From Aphrophora alni (lineage: Eukaryota; Arthropoda; Insecta; Hemiptera; Aphrophoridae), in NCBI GenBank assembly GCA_963513935.1, contig OY740774.1, forward strand, positions 81,740,890 to 81,804,889: 64,000 bases of DNA, written 5' to 3'. The notes under the pieces were generated by a model, which worked only from the letters and a program-made list of their open reading frames with translations, had not been told where the DNA came from and did no database searches. Shown one piece after another: positions 35,944 to 48,645 of this stretch. The position numbers and the translations under genes are program-made. The stretch's first letter is position 1, and each line of letters begins with the position of its first letter.

Positions 35944-36081
35944 TTATGCAAATTTCGTACTCGCAAAGGTTTGAGATCCGGACCCTACAGTGAAGTCACG
36001 AATAAATAGCTTGTTAGTAAGTTTGAAATGACCGAATCCGTTAGAGACATCAAGAGGTCTTGAAATTGCTGTGGCTGGAGT
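35944..36081 (-). CDS. Candidate terminal exon inside the long TNFR-like intron
   Basis: A strong acceptor (TTTTCATTTCAG) precedes 45 open codons and TAA. The peptide begins TPATAISRPLDVSNGFGHFK and ends SGSQTFASTKFA, with balanced composition unlike the flanking AT-rich DNA. It could be an alternative last exon, part of an intronic gene, or a gene fragment carried by a transposon; a shared 60-bp repeat piece lies about 160 bp to the right. No family is recognised. Confidence 0.28.
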   Translation of the reverse strand, partial: TPATAISRPLDVSNGFGHFKLTNKLFIRDFTVGSGSQTFASTKFA

Positions 36082-36237
36082 CTGAAATGAAAATTTTTCG
36101 TCAAATAACATTGAATACCGAGAATGTAGCGTTAAGATAATTGGGTAAAATCTCAATGTTAATCATACAACGGTATGGTGTATCCATAGAAGGTAAATAT
36201 GTTGGATCAAGTGGACCGTACAAAACCAGGAACTTAT

Positions 36238-36300
36238 ATTTAATGTAACAGCAGATATTTCTTGTTGAAACTCCACATTCAAGGATTAAATAAAGCAAAA
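36238..36300 (+). repeat. Fragment of the 50-kb nested MITE
   Basis: TAATGTAACAGCAGATATTT with CTTGTTGAAACTCCACATTC matches 50503-50565 with few differences. Only the inner part is present. Confidence 0.6.
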
Positions 36301-36812
36301 AATCCTTTAAATTTATTGAATAAGATAATATAACCGAAACAAATGTATTAACAGTGTTTAATAATAAGATTTGTCCTCAAATTCATAAAGCGTAATTCAT
36401 TTAGTTATAATAAACAGCTGGTGATAGCCAGTGGATGTTCTAGACAATTACCAGAAATTTATGATTTTTGTTTTCTATCTATAACTTTATTCCTCATCCT
36501 GCAGAACAAATAAAAATAACAGTAATCTAGTGGTTACCTTTTACTCTAGCTCCAGGTTAAATTTTATTTGAATTTGACTTTGAAAATTTTTTAAAAAATC
36601 GTCTCGTAAAAAACTTAAATTTACGGAATTTTTAAACATGTAGGCCTAAGTGCCTGTGCTCCTGAACGGTTAGAGATATCAAAAATACTTAAAATAAAAG
36701 AGTTTTAAATAATGTGTTTTTGTACTTATAGAATAAAACAGGGGTCACACGTGTTTCAATCTAAATATAAACTTGGAACACTTTGGTAAAAACACACAAC
36801 AATACGAAGTGT

Positions 36813-36843
36813 TTACATTGGGGGCGGGGGGCGGGGGGGGGGG
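36813..36843 (+). repeat. G-rich tract with quadruplex potential
   Basis: GGGGGCGGGGGGCGGGG and continuing G run: four or more G runs within about 30 bases. Smaller pure G runs occur at 26202-26214 and 32994-33005. Confidence 0.8.
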
Positions 36844-37099
36844 AGGAATTTATCGTGGTTAGGGAGGAATAGCCACCCTTCCATAACCTGTAACAGTTAG
36901 CAAAGTTTGACATAACAAATGTGATGGATTGGATTCTCTTAGCTTGTTAAGCACGTAATCAGTAACACATGGGTCTAAGATAACCGGGAAATTAATCAAA
37001 GGAATGCCGTATATTAACGAAAGGCATGTCTAAAAATTTTAATGTAGCTACTGAAGCTAAAATGTTAATTTTATTATAATTGGCTTTGAAGTTTTGACA

Positions 37100-37430
37100 A
37101 ATTTTCCTGAATTGTAGCCTCTAAGGACCCAAATAAATATCCCCCCAAAGGTCTATTAAAAAATTATTGGGGCTGTTTTAAAAATCGCAATATCTTAAAA
37201 TTACCTTATCTGATTTCGTTCAAATTTTAATGAAATGTTAAGATTAATAACTCAAATCTGTGTGCTAAATTGTATAATGGTTCAGGTATAATTATTGGTA
37301 AAAAAGAACCTTGACCGCCGCCATTGAAAACTATTTTAAGCAAATACGATTTAAAATACAACTATGGAACTGACACGAGTACTTTAGTATCATTTTTTGG
37401 TATTGTTGAGTAAGAAAGTATGTGCAGAGT
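37100..37430 (+). repeat. Family B repeat copy
   Basis: GTAGCCTCTAAGGACCCAAA, TTAATGAAATGTTAAGATTA, TGCTAAATTGTATAATGGTT, CCGCCATTGAAAACT, AAGAAAGTATGTGCAGAGTT. Confidence 0.55.
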
Positions 37431-38129
37431 TTTTACTCAATTTTCTAACGAAATATTCATAACATTAACTACCTATAAAGCTTCTATCAAACCAAATATT
37501 ATCTAATAATAGTCACACATTAATAAAACATATGCACGGTTTATCAACTTTGGTTTTATCTGTTAGTTTAGTTGTTTTTTATTCTACGAGATCTCATAGA
37601 TATTGTTAAAATATCAAATAAGTAATGAGTGGAAACATAATCTAGTAGACATTGAAAGGAAGACACTGAATGTTTCATAACGGCGCGGCGTCGAAATCAA
37701 GTAGGTCTAATTTGATCTGTCAACTTGAATCTTCGTAGGCCTAGTGGTGGAGGACTGGAGATAGTCGTGAAAATATTGTGCAGTGTAATCATGTTAAAGT
37801 CTTGGTTTGTTAATGTGAAAACTGTTCACAAATTGGTTTGGTCAATATTGAAGTAAGACAAAACTTTAACATCACTTTTAAAGGTTATTTAATCTTGCTA
37901 ATTTATTACTTTACAGGTTATTGTGATTTATTTAAATGAAGTCTTAATCTACCATTGACTGTCGGTTACATACAAATGATATAGCTGTGTGATTTATAAT
38001 AATAGCCTATTTATGATATTTTTTGGCGTATTACTTATATATTGCCAATTATTTACTTGCTTAGTGGTTAATTTAACATAGCTTCGTGTGCTGAATATGA
38101 ACGAGAAAAGAGGCATGTAAGAGTAGGCC

Positions 38130-39030
38130 TATTCATTCTTTAACCTAAAAGTTATAACGGTTTACAAAGAAACGGTTAATAAATTGTTTACAAAGAAAAT
38201 CACTGCTTTTTTTGCATTTTTTAAAAACATGTTCTACATTCTTATTTGTTAGCAATAAAATAATTGTTTAAGGAGGAGCTCACTTTTTTTTAACCGAAAA
38301 ATCACAATTTAAAAACTACAAAATTGAACGTATTTAGGCCTATAGGTTACGGATTAATGATAATGGTGCACATTCCCGTTTCAAACGTAACTAAAGAATT
38401 GCAATGTTTATATCTGTGATAATAGCTCAAATGAAACGCTGTCAATCATGTAACATATTAATTCTCGTCAAAATATTTATGTTAATTTTACGGAATTAGT
38501 GAATAAACGGGAGTGTGTAGGGTGTGAGCTTTTGCTATTTGATTTTGGTATTTTTGACTACAGAAACTAGGCTACATAATTTCTTCCTCGAAGCTGCAAA
38601 ATTATATCGGCCTACATATTAAGGTAAGCTAAATTATTTATCTCTATAAACCTACGATAGGTCTATATTGTCACCTGCCAGACCTATCATAGGTTTATAT
38701 ACATATAGTTTTATACAAAATATATGTCCACCTGGACAAACCCGCTTTGTCACAGTAATTATGTAATGCGCATGCGTCAAACCCATAGGCTATTCCAATT
38801 CCTAAAATTCATATTAATGTGAAGCATTGGCATTACACTATAACCTATAAATGTAGTTTTTAAATTGTGATTTTTCGGTAAATAAAGTGAGCTCCGCGTT
38901 TGAAAATTATTTTATTATTAACAAATAAGGTATGTAGAACACGTTTAAAAAAATTGTAAAAAAAAACAAAAAAACAGTGACTTTCTTTCTAAACAATTAC
39001 CGTTATAACTTAACCTAAGTAGTTAGGTTA
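38130..39030. repeat. Foldback element with arms of about 200 bp
   Basis: The left arm (38140-38365, including CACTTTTTTTTAACCGAAAA and ATAATTGTTTAAGGAGGAGCTC) is the reverse complement of 38835-39025 (CGGTAAATAAAGTGAGCTCC and onward). Both arms contain the TTATAACGGT end. The central 450 bp is unrelated and includes a short perfect-looking hairpin. Confidence 0.7.
38646..38697. repeat. Short hairpin (AAACCTA.GATAGGTCT)
   Basis: AAACCTACGATAGGTCT is followed after about 16 bases by AGACCTATCATAGGTTT, an 18-bp stem with one mismatch. It lies in the centre of the larger foldback element. Confidence 0.7.
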
Positions 39031-39044
39031 GTTTACCCAATTTT

Positions 39045-39930
39045 CAAGATTTTCTAATCTACCAAACTTGTATATTGTCAATAATTTATTTGTGTAATGG
39101 TTAATATAATGTAATCTAGAAAGTAAGTTTATTAGATTTTTCACCATAATAGCATAAGAGATATTAATTTTAGGTCTATTTCGATGATTTAATGGTGTCT
39201 AAAACTTATATTTTGATAATAATTATTTACTAGTTTAAATGTATATTTTTATGTACTTTACTCTAAATATGATCTGGAGTTATTTATAGTTTAACCTATT
39301 TACAGTATAAGATTTTTGTGGTCTACCAAACTTATATATTGCCAATTATTTAGGTTGGGTAATGTAGGCCTAATCTAACCTAAATATGTTTTAGAAAGTA
39401 GGCCTATTAGAAGTTTTCACCCTACAACATCTTTGTGATTTATAATTTAAGCCTATTTCTCAGATTAATGATACTATTTTTGGATAGGCCTAAATTTTGG
39501 TAGGCCTAATTATTTACTCGTAGGCCTATTAATGTTTATTTGTTGTAGTTTACCACAAATACGATCAGGAAAGTAGGACTATTGAAAGTTTTCTTACTTT
39601 AACCCTATTTATAGTTTTAACCAATTTATAAGATTTTTGTGGTCTATCAAACTTGTATATTGCCAATTATTTAGGTTGGGTAATGTAATCTAACCTGAAT
39701 ATGTTTTAGAAAGTAGGCCTATTAGAAGATTTTCACAGTACAACACCTTTGTGATTTATAATTTAAGCCTATTTCTCAGATTCCATGATCCTATGTTTTG
39801 GTAGGCCTAATTATTACTTGTATTAATGTTTATTTGATGTAGTTTACCACAAATTTAATAAGATCAGGATTTTTCTTACTTTAACCTTATTTATAGTTTT
39901 AACCAATTTATAAGATTTTTTTGGTCTATG
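39045..39930 (+). repeat. Tandem repeat of about 320 bp, three units
   Basis: AAGATTTTTGTGGTCTA(C/T)CAAACTT begins units at about 39309 and 39629, with an older unit from about 39045 and a partial unit at 39910. Within units the words AAGTAGGCCTATTAGAAG and TTTGTGATTTATAATTTAAG are conserved. Confidence 0.75.
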
Positions 39931-40269
39931 TGTGTTCGAACGAAAGTCGTAGTAATGTTATTTTGTTGGTTATGAAAGTAAACAGATAACACAACCTACA
40001 AAATATTCGAAAAAAGACGTTTAGAGCATAAACTTTAAAAAAGCGAGGTCCGTATAGTACAAAAGTACAATGCAGTGCTCACAGCACAAACTCGTGGATC
40101 GATTTTAATCAAATTTGGTGTGTGGGCATTCTTGGCCTTATATCGGGATTTAAAAAGTTTTTGATAATTTTGGGGTTAGCTGTCGTAAAAAATTCCCCCC
40201 CTTAGTAACAATAATTAGAGAGAAGTTTTTGAAATTATGTTGACTGTCTTTCCATTTACCTAATTTTTC

Positions 40270-40815
40270 AAATATTTTAATTGTTTCCAGATTTTATTTT
40301 TTTGGATATTAAAAAAAAACACGTAATTTCGATTTTCTCAAAATAAGCAATAACGATTTTGATCAAATTATGCTCACGGGTAGCTTCTAATAACACAAAA
40401 AAGTATTGGTTGTCATCTCTTTAAATCATAAATTTCTGTTCCTGAGTTAAATGATAAAATACATTGTTTAATTGACAATTGTCAGTAACGGACTCTGGGG
40501 ATATTTTGGTCATATCTTTGTACTTTATTTTTTATTTTTAGAAATGTCAAAATTTGAGGGGAAGCTGCTGAAAGAGAAAAAAGACAAAATTACGACTAGC
40601 TCAACTTTGGATCTAACGGTTTTGATCAAATTTTACTCAAGTGAAGCCTCTAAGAATGAAAAGAAAACATATAGAGGTTACCGTCTTAATATAGGTTAGT
40701 GAATTAAATGAAAAATTTCTTTTTTCCTTTTTCACGTTTAATAAATATTTGGAATGATGCCGTCGAATATTATTTTTGATTTTGTTAGTGTGAGAAAGTT
40801 AATGCAATATTTAAA
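40270..40815 (+). repeat. Family B repeat copy
   Basis: CAATAACGATTTTGATCAAA, GTAGCTTCTAATAACACAAA, a second CTAACGGTTTTGATCAAATT with GAAGCCTCTAAGAATGAAAA, ending GTGAGAAAGTTAATGCAATA. The 75-codon frame at 40472 is within it. Confidence 0.5.
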
Positions 40816-40819
40816 CACA

Positions 40820-42155
40820 GTTTATTATTTATACTCTCAGTTTTTGGAATTAATATTATTGTCTACAATAATAAACATTAGGACTATAATATTTCACTGA
40901 ATTTTATTGACTATATATAGTTTGGAATTGCGGAGGGAGGAGGGGGGATCGAAATGTTTGGAGTTGGAGGTAACGTAAACAAACTAGGATATTGGATGAG
41001 AAGTTGAGGCTTTTCCCTCGGGAACTCACTAGATAAACTGTAGCCTTCCTAAACAAACCTTATAACATATCAGCAACAAGAAGTTCGGGGAGGGAAACAA
41101 TGTTTCACTTTAATGGAATATTGAACTGATAAAAATATTTAAAAAAAAAATACAGTTTTTAGTTTTTCATATATATTATACGTGGCGATTGTTCCGTGTA
41201 GGATGTGAGGGTTCATCTTAAAGTTAAATAAACGAATTGTTCTTAAATTGCTTATTTTAAGTCACATGTTTGAGAGAAAATATCTTGTGCGTAATCTAAC
41301 CAAGAAGTCAAACTTTTCAAACAATACCCGGTTCAGGAAAGACATGTAGTTTAAATGCGGTTTGAGGGTCACTATCTGAGAGAAGTTTTTCAATGATCCT
41401 GACTGTCTTTATATTTACATAATTTTTGGTATATGGGCGTATTTTGACTGGACCCACATTAAAAAAAATAATTTAAAAAAATGATAATCTAGAAATTTGG
41501 TAGTACAAACCATAACACCAAATTACAATTCAAATCCAGTATTTACCATAACCTAACATATTATAACACAACCTATGTTTAGCTATAATTTTATATTTTG
41601 CTCTCTTAAAATTTTACTCCGAAATGTGTTAATAACGAGACTTAAACCAGTTTTAGGCCAATTTTTTATATTATTGCATCAAAAACTAGATGTACGGATA
41701 CTTTACGTTTTTTATACTACGCATACACAAAAATTTGGTACAACTGTCCTAACTCTCTTTGTCAAAACTGTTACGAAATGTAAATATTAGATGTCTGCTA
41801 ATTGTATAGAATAGGATTTGTTCGGCCTTTGTCTATTACATACATCCACGTTGAAACTAATGAGTGTAGGCCAACTGTTGTAGACTTAATTGTGGGACAA
41901 GAAGGCCTACGTACAATAGTCATTATTAGAATAATTATTATAATTACTGCATGAATTACATAAGGTTTAATGGTATTGAAATTATGTAGGCCTATGAAAT
42001 AATCTGGGAATGTTTATGCAAACGAAAGTTTTGTCTGCTAAAGAAAATCTTAATTTCGTCTTTCTGTCAAGAATGTATAAATAATAATAATTCTAATGAC
42101 GCTTTTGTTGGAAGTTTATCACTTGAAAAAGTTTGGGGATAACTTGAGCACTTTT
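40820..42155. other. Spacer left of the satellite
   Basis: AT-rich. CCTAACATATTATAACACAA at 41550 and TAGGCCTA words occur. Open frames are short and unconvincing. Confidence 0.45.
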
Positions 42156-42159
42156 TTGG

Positions 42160-45060
42160 AATTTAAACCTAACCTAACTTATATTTGATGATTGTTGCTA
42201 AATCCAGTATTAAGAAAATATTTACTTCAACCCCAGGAACAATACCCTAAAATATCCGACAAGAATTTTGAAACAACCTGTACGTAACCACCTAACCTAA
42301 CCTAATCTAACCTAACCAAATCTACCCTAACCTAACTTAATCTAACCTAACCTATTTACGACGATTCTTGCTAAACCTAGTATTAAGAAAATATTTACTT
42401 CAACCCCAGGAACAATACCATAAAATATCCGACAAGAATTTTAAAACAACCTGTATGTAACCATCTAACCTAACCTAACAAAACCAAATCTACCCTAACC
42501 TAACCTATTTGCGATGATTCTTGCTAAACCTAGTATTAAGAAAATATTTACTTCAACCCCAGGAACAATACCATAAAATATCCGACAAGAATTTTAAAAC
42601 AACCTGTATGTAACCATCTAACCTAACCTAACAAAACCAAATCTACCCTAACCTAACCTATTTGCGATGATTCTTGCTAAACCTAGTATTAAGAAAATAT
42701 TTACTTCAACCCCAGGAACAATACCATAAAATATCCGACAAGAATTTTAAAACAACCTGTATGTAACCATCTAACCTAACCTAACAAAACCAAATCTACC
42801 CTAACCTAACCTATTTGCGATGATTCTTGCTAAACCTAGTATTAAGAAAATATTTACTTCAACCCCAGGAACAATACCATAAAATATCCGACAAGAATTT
42901 TAAAACAACCTGTATATAACCATCTAACCTAACCTAACAAAACCAAATCTACCCTAACCTAACCTATTTGCGATGATTCTTGCTAAACCTAGTATTAAGA
43001 AAATATTTACTTCAACCCCAGGAACAATACCATAAAATATCCGACAAGAATTTTAAAACAACCTGTATGTAACCCACCTAACCTAACCTAACCAAACCAA
43101 ATCTACCCTAACCTAACCTATTTGCGATGATTCTTGCTAAACCTAGTATTAAGAAAATATTTACTTCAACCCCAGGAACAATACCATAAAATATCCGACA
43201 AGAATTTTAAAACAACCTGTATGTAACCATCTAACCTAACCTAACCTATTTGCGATGATTCTTGCTAAACCTAGTATTAAGAAAATATTTACTTCAACCC
43301 CAGGAACAATACCATAAAATATCCGACAAGAATTTTAAAACAACCTGTATATAACCATCTAACCTAACCTAACAAAACCAAATCTACCCTAACCTAACCT
43401 ATTTGCGATGATTCTTGCTAAACCTAGTATTAAGAAAATATTTACTTCAACCCCAGGAACAATACCATAAAATATCCGACAAGAATTTTAAAACAACCTG
43501 TATATAACCATCTAACCTAACCTAACAAAACCAAATCTACCCTAACCTAACCTATTTGCGATGATTCTTGCTAAACCTAGTATTAAGAAAATATTTACTT
43601 CAACCCCAGGAACAATACCATAAAATATCCGACAAGAATTTTAAAACAACCTGTATATAACCATCTAACCTAACCTAACAAAACCAAATCTACCCTAACC
43701 TAACCTATTTGCGATGATTCTTGCTAAACCTAGTATTAAGAAAATATTTACTTCAACCCCAGGAACAATACCATAAAATATCCGACAAGAATTTTAAAAC
43801 AACCTGTATGTAACCATCTAACCTAACCTAACAAAACCAAATCTACCCTAACCTAACCTATTTGCGATGATTCTTGCTAAACCTAGTATTAAGAAAATAT
43901 TTACTTCAACCCCAGGAACAATACCATAAAATATCCGACAAGAATTTTAAAACAACCTGTATGTAACCATCTAACCTAACCTAACAAAACCAAATCTACC
44001 CTAACCTAACCTATTTGCGATGATTCTTGCTAAACCTAGTATTAAGAAAATATTTACTTCAACCCCAGGAACAATACCATAAAATATCCGACAAGAATTT
44101 TAAAACAACCTGTATATAACCATCTAACCTAACCTAACAAAACCAAATCTACCCTAACCTAACCTATTTGCGATGATTTTTGCTAAACCTAGTATTAAGA
44201 AAATATTTACTTCAACCCCAGGAACAATACCATAAAATATCCGACAAGAATTTTAAAACAACCTGTATGTAACCCACCTAACCTAACCTAACCAAACCAA
44301 ATCTACCCTAACCTAACCTATTTGCGATGATTCTTGCTAAACCTAGTATTAAGAAAATATTTACTTCAACCCCAGGAACAATACCATAAAATATCCGACA
44401 AGAATTTTAAAACAACCTGTATGTAACCATCTAACCTAACCTAACCTATTTGCGATGATTCTTGCTAAACCTAGTATTAAGAAAATATTTACTTCAACCC
44501 CAGGAACAATACCATAAAATATCCGACAAGAATTTTAAAACAACCTGTATATAACCATCTAACCTAACCTAACAAAACCAAATCTACCCTAACCTAACCT
44601 ATTTGCGATGATTCTTGCTAAACCTAGTATTAAGAAAATATTTACTTCAACCCCAGGAACAATACCATAAAATATCCGACAAGAATTTTAAAACAACCTG
44701 TATGTAACCATCTAACCTAACCTAACAAAACCAAATCTACCCTAACCTAACCTATTTGCGATGATTCTTGCTAAACCTAGTATTAAGAAAATATTTACTT
44801 CAACCCCAGGAACAATACCATAAAATATCCGACAAGAATTTTAAAACAACCTGTATGTAACCATCTAACCTAACCTAACAAAACCAAATCTACCCTAACC
44901 TAACCTATTTGCGATGATTCTTGCTAAACCTAGTATTAAGAAAATATTTACTTCAACCCCAGGAACAATACCATAAAATATCCGACAAGAATTTTAAAAC
45001 ACTCTGTATGTAACCATCTAACCTAACCTAACCTATTTGTGACGATTCTTGCTATATCTA
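42160..45060. repeat. 153-bp satellite array with CCTAA islands and a 1200-bp higher-order repeat
   Basis: About 19 tandem units. Using the GCGATG word as a phase mark, units start at 42511, 42664, 42817, 42970, 43124, 43252, 43405, 43558, 43711, 43864, 44017, 44170, 44324, 44452, 44605, 44758 and 44911. Spacing is 153 bp except for a 154-bp then a 128-bp unit, and that pair recurs exactly 1200 bp later (eight-monomer higher-order unit). The first two units (42188 and 42361) are diverged and longer. Each unit has a unique core (GATTCTTGCTAAACCTAG... CAACCTGTATGTAACCA) and an island of CCTAA repeats. The 128-bp unit lacks the AAAACCAAATCTACC segment. No coding capacity. Confidence 0.95.
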
Positions 45061-45064
45061 GTTT

Positions 45065-45840
45065 TAAGAACATCATTTTATGACACATGAAAGGGGATCG
45101 ATAAAAAAAGAGAAAAATCTTAGGGTTGAAATTCCGAAAAAAGTTCATAATTTGTTGGTTAGGATGTGTCGTTTTTCCGAAAACATAATACAACAAATAC
45201 TGAAACATATTACGGCATAAATAATAATAATAGTGGAATTGTGAAAGCAGGAAAATAGTATGTTTACTGCTAAAAACTAAATTAACAACATTTAAAAATT
45301 CATTTATTTATAGAGGGGAGGGAAGGGGAAATATTCAATATATTACCAGTAGAAGTACAGAAGAGAAAAAAAAAATTGATTCAGTTTTCAGAATCTGTAA
45401 ACATATGGCTATATTCAATGGAAAACATCAAACTAATTTTAAAGTGAGATTTACAGTCTAGGATGATGTCCTGGAGTGTATGTCTTGTATGAATCTGTAC
45501 TAAGGGTGTGTGAAGTTATATTTTTTATTTTGTAAAACTCAGTATTGATGTTGGTTTTTTATTATTTTTTAAGGCATCCATTACACTTGAATATATTTTT
45601 GAATAGTTTATGGCACTGCAGCTGATCTTTTTCTTTCTTGTCCTTAAATTATAGACTTTAAATTAATGATGGTAACGCAGACTTACGTGACTAAGGATTT
45701 TCTATTCTTCACATATTGGGTTATGCACTCGTATATAAGATTCTTATAAATAATTCTTATTTATACATTTAAATGTAAACAATATTTTTAAAATTTGATA
45801 TCAATTGTATTGTATTTTGTTGTGAAGAAATTAAAAGTTA
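45065..45840. other. Spacer right of the satellite
   Basis: Begins with a decaying last monomer (GTGACGATTCTTGCTATATC), then AT-rich sequence without recognised elements. Confidence 0.45.
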
Positions 45841-45847
45841 TTATTAA

Positions 45848-45974
45848 TAAATGCAGTCTTGGGTTAGATCCCTCTCTTCCAACTTTACTATCAAGTCTTT
45901 CTTGACCAACTCTTGTTCTTTTTCGACCTTGACTCTATGAGTATTCGACGGTTAAAGATATATTTTTTATGTTC

Positions 45975-46032
<58 letters not shown>

Positions 46033-46075
46033 CCTTGATAACAGAAAGGTTTTACTGTTTAAGCAACAAAACTAA
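45848..46075 (+). repeat. Family A repeat copy with a 50-base T tract
   Basis: GTCTTGGGTTAGATCCCTCT, CTTGACCAACTCTTGTTCTT, GAGTATTCGACGGTTAAAG, poly-T at 45978-46028, then CCTTGATAACAGAAAGGTTT. Confidence 0.7.
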
Positions 46076-46499
46076 CACGAACAATTATTCATCGTCATCC
46101 AATTATTTTACAGAATGTATAATTTGAAACAAAGTAAAAAGACAAACAAATGTTGTAATTCCCACAGTCAGTTCCACCCTTCACACAGAGGAATTAGATA
46201 GGAAATGAAGTACAATATACAATGCCAGATGCTATGACAGGTGTGGTCTCATAGTCCCACTGCCAGATTTCCCCTCTATTGTTTGTTGGCTGTGGTCAGA
46301 CTCAGCTATCAAGCTTGTTCTGTTTTATTATAAATTACTTTCTTTACAGCGACGATGAAGGTTGCAAATTATTTCTGAACGATAATATATTTTTGTTTGT
46401 AATTTGAAAACTGCTTAATGTCTTTAATCTTCATATTTTATGTAAAATTTGAACGAAATATGTATAGCTGTTTTTGAGAAATTATCTAATTTTTTCTTT

Positions 46500-46715
46500 T
46501 GTCGTTTAAAGGCGACAAACTGTTTCGGTCATCATCAACAGAGGTAGAATAGAACGTAAAATGAACACTTCTAGTCCTCTAATACTCTTAATAGTGTCAG
46601 GGTCAGAAGACAACAGGAGTTGGTTAAGAGAAAGGGATCTAAGCCAAGATTATTTGAAAAAAAGGTGTAGATCCAGCTAGGTCCGTCGGGATTGTTAAGT
46701 CCGTACCCCTACACA
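46500..46715 (-). repeat. Family A repeat copy, reverse orientation
   Basis: GTCCTCTAATACTCTTAATA, GTGTCAGGGTCAGAAGACAA, AGAGAAAGGGATCTAAGCCA, GTGTAGATCCAGCTAGGTCC, GGGATTGTTAAGTCCGTACC. Confidence 0.7.
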
Positions 46716-47038
46716 TTGAATGTATTCTATAACAGCACCATAGTCGACTTTTTTTGTCTTTTAGCGTTAATAAAAAAAAAAAAATTTTTTTTGAAGATGT
46801 GTCGACCAAAAAGTTTTTTGCATACTTAGGGGGTACACTTGAGAAAATTTTGAACAAAATCTTTAAAATCGATTTTGAGTTAATCGTAATTTTATGATTT
46901 TTCTATCAATAGCTATCTCCAAATTTGAGTTTTCGAAAAATGAATAGTCCCGAAATATGCCCACATACAAATTTGATTAATACCATTTCACGCGTTTGTG
47001 CTACCCCTCTTTAAAAATATATATCATTAAAAAAATAG

Positions 47039-47149
47039 TATATTTCATCACTAGGACCAGAAGTGAAGCTTTTCGATACAAGCTCAAGTTTAACTTGAAA
47101 ATGAGCGAGGATAAAAAAGCTTCTTTTGGTCCAAGTGATGAAATATATT
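47039..47149. repeat. Inverted repeat, about 28-bp arms
   Basis: ATTTCATCACTAGGACCAGA with AGTGAAGCTTTT is mirrored by AAAAAGCTTCTTTTGGTCCA with AGTGATGAAAT. Small stem-loop element between two reverse family A copies. Confidence 0.7.
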
Positions 47150-47424
47150 TTTCGTTATACTGAAAATAATATAAGTAAACAATTTCAAAAAAACTAAACC
47201 GCTAAAACTCCTTTACCTTCGAATCGATGGTAACAGCTGTTTCAACGGTTATTTACAATCGAGAGTATCGGTTGTTTTTTATAGATTGTTTTCAATCGTT
47301 AATTAATTCCTATAAATGAAGTAACAGCTGATGACCTCGACCTCAGCTGATGCATGTATTGAAAACAGCTGTTTTTGAAGCAGTATGACGAAAAAGATAT
47401 TTTATACTTTTCAATCGTAAACAT

Positions 47425-47635
47425 TTGACCTCTCGGTCACCATCGCATTATGTAAAAAAGGAAGAAAAGAAGATAAAATAAAAACCTCGAGTCTCCGAAT
47501 ACTGTAATAGCGTCAGGATAGGAAAAGAATAAGAATTAGTCAACAGAGTCCTGATAAGGAATATGAAAGAGAGTGATATGGTGTAGGTCCATCTATATCT
47601 ATGGATTGTTATGTCCGTCTCTGAGGGACAATCGT
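47425..47635 (-). repeat. Family A repeat copy, reverse orientation
   Basis: GACCTCTCGGTCACCATCGC, CTCGAGTCTCCGAATACTGT, AATAGCGTCAGGATAGGAAA, GGAATATGAAAGAGAGTGAT, GATTGTTATGTCCGTCTCTGAGG (shown in part). Confidence 0.65.
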
Positions 47636-48049
47636 ATAAAAAAGAGGACGATAAGTAAGTAATTGTCTGAAATCCATCAATAAATTAGAATAATGTAGTG
47701 AAATGTATTACCCTTAAAGTCATGTATGGGACATTTAAAAAATATAATTTTTAATTTTATTTTGTCACACACACGTAGTAGGTATATAGTTTTGCGGATA
47801 TATCAGTTTTGAGGTTATAAGACTAAAACAAAATGTGGATTTTGGAATGACGTCTATCTGTTATCTATGCAGTGAACGAGTTGACAGACTTTAATACTCG
47901 AATATGGACTGTGGGTATATTGTGATTATATCTCTGGAGGTTTTTCATTTGTTCGAAAACGAAAAAATAAGATGGGAGGGGGTGAAGAAGATAGATAAAA
48001 ATTACGAATATCTCAACATCGGCTCTAACAATTTTTATTATTCTTCATT

Positions 48050-48510
48050 TGTATCCTCTAAGAACCCAAACAAAACGTTTTGGTCGTAATCTGTCTAAAA
48101 ATGCCTGCCCATATTTGAGTTACCGGTAAAACAACAAAAAATCGGCCATTTTCTCAAAATCCGTTAAAATTTTAGTAAAATATAAGGATTAATGAACGGA
48201 ATACGAGTGAAATGTTGAAAGCAAAAATACATCGTAGTTGAGGAATAATTACTGTAAATGAAAGTGCATGTTGACTGCAATCTTTTAAAGCTTGATTTTA
48301 ATTAAAAACGTGTAGAGGACGCGTTTATTCTACAAGTGAAGCAAGTTTAGGCCCTATTTAAATATTGTTTTTTATTTCGAAGAGAGTTTTTATGGTTGAA
48401 ATTTATTTTTAGATTGCCAATAAATATCTGATTTTTTTTGGTAACGTATAATTTGGTTGGTTTTTGGGATTGTGGAGTGAGAAAGTTTGTGCAATATTTT
48501 TCTCGGTCAC
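48050..48510 (+). repeat. Family B repeat copy
   Basis: GTATCCTCTAAGAACCCAAA, AAAAATCGGCCATTTTCTCA, TGCAATCTTTTAAAGCTTGA, CAAGTGAAGCAAGTTTAGGC, GAGAAAGTTTGTGCAATATT. The most complete copy; its last piece equals the core of the 27-kb minisatellite unit. Confidence 0.6.
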
Positions 48511-48537
48511 TATTACCTCATATATATATATAAAAAA

Positions 48538-48645
48538 AAAGAATATAAGAGCGTAAAGCCCTCAAATACTCTAATAGAGTCAATATCACAAGAGACTTGA
48601 TAGGGAAGAGAGAGATCTAACCCAAGACTATATGAAATAAAAAAC
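48538..48645 (-). repeat. Family A repeat fragment, reverse orientation
   Basis: AGCCCTCAAATACTCTAATA, GAGTCAATATCACAAGAGAC, TTGATAGGGAAGAGAGAGAT, CTAACCCAAGACTATATG. A (TA)n tract borders it on the left. Confidence 0.65.

Noticed and set aside
40472..40699. 75-codon plus-strand frame with a lysine-rich peptide
   Set aside because: It lies wholly in a family B repeat; other copies have stops.
42160..45060. CRISPR-like array of regular repeats
   Set aside because: Units are contiguous near-identical monomers without variable spacers, in a eukaryotic intron; it is a satellite.
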